From an uncultured Kiritimatiellota bacterium (GTDB lineage Bacteria; Verrucomicrobiota; Kiritimatiellia; RFP12; UBA1067), in assembly GCA_934667425.1 (NCBI GenBank), contig CAKULV010000061.1:1-15730 (forward strand): a DNA stretch of 15,730 nucleotides, written 5' to 3'. Below the pieces are notes generated by a model, which was not told the DNA's origin, searched no databases, and saw only the letters and a program-made list of their open reading frames with translations. Shown in pieces: positions 12,558 to 15,730 of this stretch. Made by a program: the position numbers and the translations under genes. Each line of letters begins with the position of its first letter. Within the stretch, counting starts at the first letter, position 1.

Positions 12558-15393
12558 ACCGCAGAACCACCACCGTGCCGATGCGCACGACGGCAAGTCC
12601 GTTCCCGGCCGCAGCCACCCGAACCTTGGCGTTCACCTTGCCGTCGGCGATCACCGTCCACCTCAAGAGATTTTCCGTCCCGGACGAACCGGAGAGGTTC
12701 ACGCCAAGTCCAACAGTGTCACGCGACAGGTCTGCGATCTCGATAGTGCCGGACTCCGCAAACGCAAAGCCCTCTATGGATCCGGTCGTGGCGGCATCCA
12801 GCTTCAGGTGGCTGATTCTCGGCGGCGTTTCGCCCTCGAACTTCAGAGCCGCCCCGTTCGCCACCGTGACCGGGCAAAGGTCGTACTGGACTGCCTCCGG
12901 CGCAGTCTTCTTCAGCATCCACCCTCCCGTGTGCCTCGCGCCGCCGCGCTCACCGCCGTCAGTAAACTCCTTGTTCGCCGCAAGCCACTGGTAGTTGTTG
13001 GACGACCGCGCCGTCGTCTCGTCGAACTCGTCGCGAAGGAGATCCCACCTGACGCCGTCCGTGCTGCCGTAGAGCGCGACCGCCGTCGGCGTCCGTCCGC
13101 CATTAGGTCCGATGAACGGTCCGCCGGAGCAGAGGTCGTACTGGTGGATGCGCCCAGCCGATTCGGGAAGGCGCATATCCACCGATATCCAGTATTCCGG
13201 CATTGTCCGGCACGGCTGCTTCTTCGAGCTGCCGAGATATACGCTTACGGTCCAGGCGCCGTTTGTCCCCTGCCGAATGTCGTCAAAGGCGTTTTCAAGG
13301 GCGAAATAGCTCGCTCCGCTGTATGCGAACACCTGCGACGAATAGGCCGCTTCACATGGCCGCAGGTTGGCGTTGTCGGCGGCGTGGACAAGATCCAAGT
13401 TCTGTCGAATGCCTTCCGCGTCGTACAGGCCTATGTCTCCAAACGAGACGCTTCCCCAGGTATTGCCAGTCCAGACCGATGCGTATTCGTTGGAGATGGA
13501 CTCGTTCGTGAGGCCGATCTCCTTGATGACGAAACGGTAATAGCGGTATTCATCGCCAGGCTCACGCATGATCAAAGTGCCGCCAAGGACCTCAAGCCCG
13601 CCCGTGAAGGCGAACGGGCCTCCCATCGTCCATGTCCCAGAACCCTCCTTTCGCACAGACACGACTCCCGCGCCGTTCGTGACGTTGCAGACGTAGTTGC
13701 CGGCATCCACGTCGTCGCCTGACAGGACAAGCGTTCCCGGCGCGGAAGAGGCCGTCGTTACGCCAGACCACGCCATGCGCCCGGCGCCGACACGCGACTT
13801 GAATCCGCCCACGCCGGCAAGCGCTACCGGGCGGTCATCGCAACGCCCAGCCTTCGCGCCACGATACTCCATGAGCCCCACTTCCGACGCATTGGCGGCG
13901 TTTCCCAAAAGGAACGCATAGGGCGTTCGTGTCGCCTCGCTTATCTCGTCCCCGGCCGAATACGTGAGGGCGGAAGTCCCCAGCGCGCACTTTGCGCCGC
14001 GCGGCGCAATCGAGTCGAACGCAAGGACGCCGTTCTCCACCGCAAAGAGCCCGTCCAGGTTCTTGTGGTCGTCCTCGGTGAACCGCCAGGTTCCGCTGCC
14101 GCGCTTCGTGATGTGCCACTGGGTTGGATTCTTCTTTCGGCTGTTGTTGTCCGGACGGCTGTTGTTGTCCGGATCAAATCTGCCGGCGATCACGCACTCG
14201 TTCGCATTGTCCCCCGCAAGCACGAGATTGCGCTGGTTGGTCGTGTCCGCAATCGTCGTCCAAAGCGGGAAATCCCCAGTCAGGACAAGCCCCCCTGTCT
14301 CTCCGCCGTCAATGGTCGCCGGGCCGACGTTATAGCAGTAGAATTTCCTGTCAGACACTTCACCGGCGCCCGTGTAGACAAGCCTGACGTTCGGCCCGGT
14401 GAGGAAAATCTGATTGTCGCCCTTTCCGAGCGAAGAGGCTGCGTCCGCCATCTTGCCGAAGCGCGATGCACACAGCTCGCCGTTCTCGTATCCAAGGGTC
14501 AGACGGCCCTCAAACGTGTTCAAGTCCGTCGCAAACGACATCCTTCCCTTTTGGCGGATGGAGAAGTTGAATTTGCCGCCGATCGATCCGGTGAAGTCAG
14601 CCTTCTTGACCAGTCCGTAATATTCATATGTGAGGATATCGACCGCAGTCCCGGACTCGTTCGTGACGGTGCCGCCACCCGCGAAACTGCGCACCTGCCA
14701 CGCCGCGCGGTCCGGCGAGACGACCTTCGCCCCTTCGGCGACGGTGATCCGCTTGTAGCAGTTGTACGTGCCTTCATCGGCCGGCGGCAGCCGCAGGACG
14801 CCGCCGGAGACGAGGATGTCCACATCGTAGTCGTGAGTCGTGTCGCTTTGCGACCACATCCATTTCTTGTAGGCCGTGAGCCTCAGCTCGCCATCGCCTC
14901 GTTTCTCGAAAAGGCCTCGAAACGTTTCCTTGTCATGGATCGAACCCGCGAACGTGGCGGTTTCGCCCGCCGCCACGTCGATCGCGAACACTGAGTTGCT
15001 GACTATGATGCGCGAAACCGAACCGAGGAAGTCCATCGTCTCCGTGTCACGTCCGTTGACCACGATCTCAGGCACCATCTTCGATATGTATACCACATCC
15101 GCCTCCGTGCCGGAGGGTGCGCCCGTCGACGCGTCGTAGAACGACGGGTCCTTCCAGTCGGCGGCCTTCGTCGGCGCCTTGACGAGCAGGTAATCCCCGG
15201 CCGACGCCGTAAGCGCGACGCCCGAAAGCGCACATGCCGCCAGCATGGCGATGCGCACAAACAAGGAACTATTTTTTGTGTAGAGTAGAGACCCACGCCT
15301 CGGCGTTGCCGCCGGTGCGACTTCCCCCTCGTCAAACCGTACGTGCGGATTTCCCGCATACGGCTTTCCATCGAGCGCTTTTCCCGTTGCCAT
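12556..15393 (-). CDS. Secreted beta-strand-repeat protein with discoidin-like domain; N-terminus encoded by group II intron DV-DVI
   Basis: 945 residues from ATG 15393, which has GGAAAGGGAAG upstream. Residues about 7-40 (GKPYAGNPHVRFDEG and following) are the in-frame translation of group II intron domains V-VI. A signal-peptide-like segment follows (FVRIAMLAACALSGVALTASAG, about 45-66), so the original start may be GTG 15258 or ATG 15246. The mature part has autotransporter-associated beta-strand (PATR-like) motifs: EKRGDGELRL (163-172) with VSGGVLRLP, KRGSGTWRF (430-438) with VENGVLAF, and KEGSGTWTM (582-590) with VLGGTLIM. Residues about 615-810 resemble an F5/8 type C/CBM32-like domain (YYRFVIKEIG, IGLYDAEG, YWISVDMRLPE, ALYGSTDGVRWDLL). 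There is no C-terminal autotransporter barrel or PEP-CTERM. A glycan-binding surface or secreted role is inferred. It is co-transcribed with the GH123-like gene. Confidence 0.82.
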   Translation of the reverse strand: MATGKALDGKPYAGNPHVRFDEGEVAPAATPRRGSLLYTKNSSLFVRIAMLAACALSGVALTASAGDYLLVKAPTKAADWKDPSFYDASTGAPSGTEADVVYISKMVPEIVVNGRDTETMDFLGSVSRIIVSNSVFAIDVAAGETATFAGSIHDKETFRGLFEKRGDGELRLTAYKKWMWSQSDTTHDYDVDILVSGGVLRLPPADEGTYNCYKRITVAEGAKVVSPDRAAWQVRSFAGGGTVTNESGTAVDILTYEYYGLVKKADFTGSIGGKFNFSIRQKGRMSFATDLNTFEGRLTLGYENGELCASRFGKMADAASSLGKGDNQIFLTGPNVRLVYTGAGEVSDRKFYCYNVGPATIDGGETGGLVLTGDFPLWTTIADTTNQRNLVLAGDNANECVIAGRFDPDNNSRPDNNSRKKNPTQWHITKRGSGTWRFTEDDHKNLDGLFAVENGVLAFDSIAPRGAKCALGTSALTYSAGDEISEATRTPYAFLLGNAANASEVGLMEYRGAKAGRCDDRPVALAGVGGFKSRVGAGRMAWSGVTTASSAPGTLVLSGDDVDAGNYVCNVTNGAGVVSVRKEGSGTWTMGGPFAFTGGLEVLGGTLIMREPGDEYRYYRFVIKEIGLTNESISNEYASVWTGNTWGSVSFGDIGLYDAEGIRQNLDLVHAADNANLRPCEAAYSSQVFAYSGASYFALENAFDDIRQGTNGAWTVSVYLGSSKKQPCRTMPEYWISVDMRLPESAGRIHQYDLCSGGPFIGPNGGRTPTAVALYGSTDGVRWDLLRDEFDETTARSSNNYQWLAANKEFTDGGERGGARHTGGWMLKKTAPEAVQYDLCPVTVANGAALKFEGETPPRISHLKLDAATTGSIEGFAFAESGTIEIADLSRDTVGLGVNLSGSSGTENLLRWTVIADGKVNAKVRVAAAGNGLAVVRIGTVVVLR
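14138..14173. repeat. Perfect 18-bp in-frame tandem duplication
   Basis: CGGCTGTTGTTGTCCGGA occurs twice in a row, producing PDNNSR-PDNNSR in the secreted protein (about residues 408-419). It looks like a recent slippage event in a loop between beta strands. Confidence 0.9.
15279..15366 (-). mobile_element. 3' end of a group II intron (domains V and VI)
   Basis: Domain V is at 15334-15366: lower stem AAGCCGTA / TACGGTTT, 2-nt CG bulge, upper stem TGCGG / CCGCA, loop GAAAT. It contains the conserved AGC catalytic triad and the G-U pair after it. TTTGACGAGGGGGAAG and a GC-rich hairpin (CGGCG / CGCCG with GCAA loop) follow as domain VI, and the segment ends in CTCTACTCTAC, the usual 3' terminus of many bacterial group II introns. 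No intron domains I-IV or reverse transcriptase gene lie upstream; only a promoter and ribosome binding site do. The segment is read in frame as the N-terminus of the secreted protein. A remnant or a domesticated element are both possible. Confidence 0.82.
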
Positions 15394-15422
15394 GGATTCT
15401 TCCCTTTCCTTGATTGTCAAGC

Positions 15423-15435
15423 GCGTATTATACGC
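15423..15435 (-). promoter_or_regulatory. Palindromic -10 region upstream of the intron-led gene
   Basis: GCGTATAATACGC is a perfect 13-bp palindrome centred on a consensus TATAAT (15427-15432). It lies 33 nt upstream of ATG 15393. TTGACA occurs at 15446-15451 region upstream but only about 12 bp away, too short for a standard sigma70 spacing; no better -35 is seen. The palindrome could be an operator or simply a strong -10. Confidence 0.45.
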
Positions 15436-15456
15436 ATTTTTTCCTGTCAAATCCGC

Positions 15457-15476
15457 GCCAACCCCTTTGCCAACCC
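15457..15476 (-). repeat. Direct repeat of GGGTTGGC upstream of the promoter
   Basis: Two exact copies of GGGTTGGC on the minus strand with a 12-bp period lie about 25-45 bp upstream of the palindromic -10. The spacing is close to a helical turn, so an activator site is conceivable, but support is only positional. Confidence 0.3.
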
Positions 15477-15527
15477 TCGGAGTTTCTACACCCCGCTGTT
15501 CAGTGACGCATTACCTCATGCCTGACC

Positions 15528-15541
15528 GACCATCATTGGTC
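15528..15541 (-). terminator. Short hairpin directly after the GH20 stop codon
   Basis: GACCA-ATGA-TGGTC forms a perfect 5-bp stem immediately after the TGA at 15542-15544. No T-run follows, so intrinsic termination is doubtful; it may only be a weak processing hairpin. Confidence 0.25.
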
Positions 15542-15730
15542 TCAGTCCAGCGGAGCACACATCACCCCCGCCGCCACCAGCCGGTCGCGGTGCGTTTTCA
15601 TGCGATGGAGGAAATCGTCAAAGCCCGGTTTCGCCGCGCCGAGCCAGAGCGATTCGGCGATCGCGCAGGCGCGCGGCCAGGTTTTCCACTCGAAGTCGTG
15701 GAGGTTCGGGACTGCCTCGCCCCAGACGCT
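15542..15730 (-). CDS. GH20 beta-N-acetylhexosaminidase, C-terminal fragment (cut by window edge)
   Basis: The frame runs from the window edge to TGA at 15542-15544 and gives the last 62 residues. They match the end of the GH20 catalytic barrel: SVWGEAVPNLHDFEW (the GH20 W-x-E strand contacting substrate), then WPRACAIAESLWLG (the conserved y-P-R-x-x-A-x-A-E-x-x-W helix), then FDDFLHRMKTHRDRLVAAGV, the usual F-x-x-R-L-x-x-h-x-x-R-L-x-x-x-G-V ending. GH20 enzymes remove beta-linked GlcNAc or GalNAc from chain ends by substrate-assisted catalysis. The 5' part, including signal sequence and the catalytic Asp-Glu, lies beyond the window. Its place next to GH123-like, GH109 and GH20-like genes supports an amino-sugar glycan locus. 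It is separated from the next gene by a promoter-bearing gap of 148 bp. Confidence 0.88.
   Translation of the reverse strand, partial: SVWGEAVPNLHDFEWKTWPRACAIAESLWLGAAKPGFDDFLHRMKTHRDRLVAAGVMCAPLD

Noticed and set aside
12364..13722. Long plus-strand open frame opposite the 3' half of the secreted-protein gene
   Set aside because: No recognisable protein pattern and complete overlap with a supported minus-strand gene.
15393..15450. Start of the secreted-protein gene at 15450
   Set aside because: It would overlap the TATAAT promoter region and adds residues with no pattern; ATG 15393 has a ribosome binding site.

Overview
The window looks like a piece of a GC-rich chromosome from the PVC group of bacteria, most likely an uncultured, possibly gut-associated member of Kiritimatiellota, Lentisphaerota or Verrucomicrobiota. 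This placement is inference. It rests on Tat-exported lipoproteins with glycoside-hydrolase or Gfo/Idh/MocA folds, a secreted protein with autotransporter-associated beta-strand repeats, and intergenic regions full of palindromic and heptanucleotide repeats. All nine complete genes and the one partial gene lie on the minus strand, so transcription runs from high to low coordinates.

Right part (about 10,400-15,730): the 3' end of a GH20 beta-N-acetylhexosaminidase gene; then a gene for a large secreted beta-repeat/discoidin-like protein whose 5' end is formed by domains V-VI of a group II intron read in frame; then, translationally coupled, a GH123-like enzyme (family of N-acetyl-beta-galactosaminidases).

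Middle part (about 5,600-10,400): a GH109-type NAD-dependent enzyme (alpha-N-acetylgalactosaminidase family), followed by two paralogous Tat lipoproteins of about 350 residues with a GH20-like His-x-Gly-Tyr-Asp-Glu motif. The intergenic regions here (about 390-400 bp each) hold 59-bp tandem repeats, a 378-bp element bounded by perfect 30-bp inverted repeats, 48-bp tandem repeats and copies of a composite three-hairpin repeat.

Left part (1-5,530): a Tat-exported Gfo/Idh/MocA oxidoreductase tightly linked to the RNA-binding protein Tex, then a dolichyl-phosphate-mannose-synthase-like glycosyltransferase and a UbiA-family decaprenyl-phosphate phosphoribosyltransferase-like membrane protein, which probably make polyprenyl-phosphate sugar donors.

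Taken together, five genes (GH20, GH123-like, GH109, two GH20-like) point to export of enzymes that remove N-acetylhexosamines, above all GalNAc, from complex glycans such as mucin-type or glycosaminoglycan chains. The substrate is inferred. No transporter, sulfatase or regulator is present. The most unusual feature is the group II intron domain V-VI segment sitting directly between a promoter/ribosome binding site and the signal peptide of the surface-type protein.
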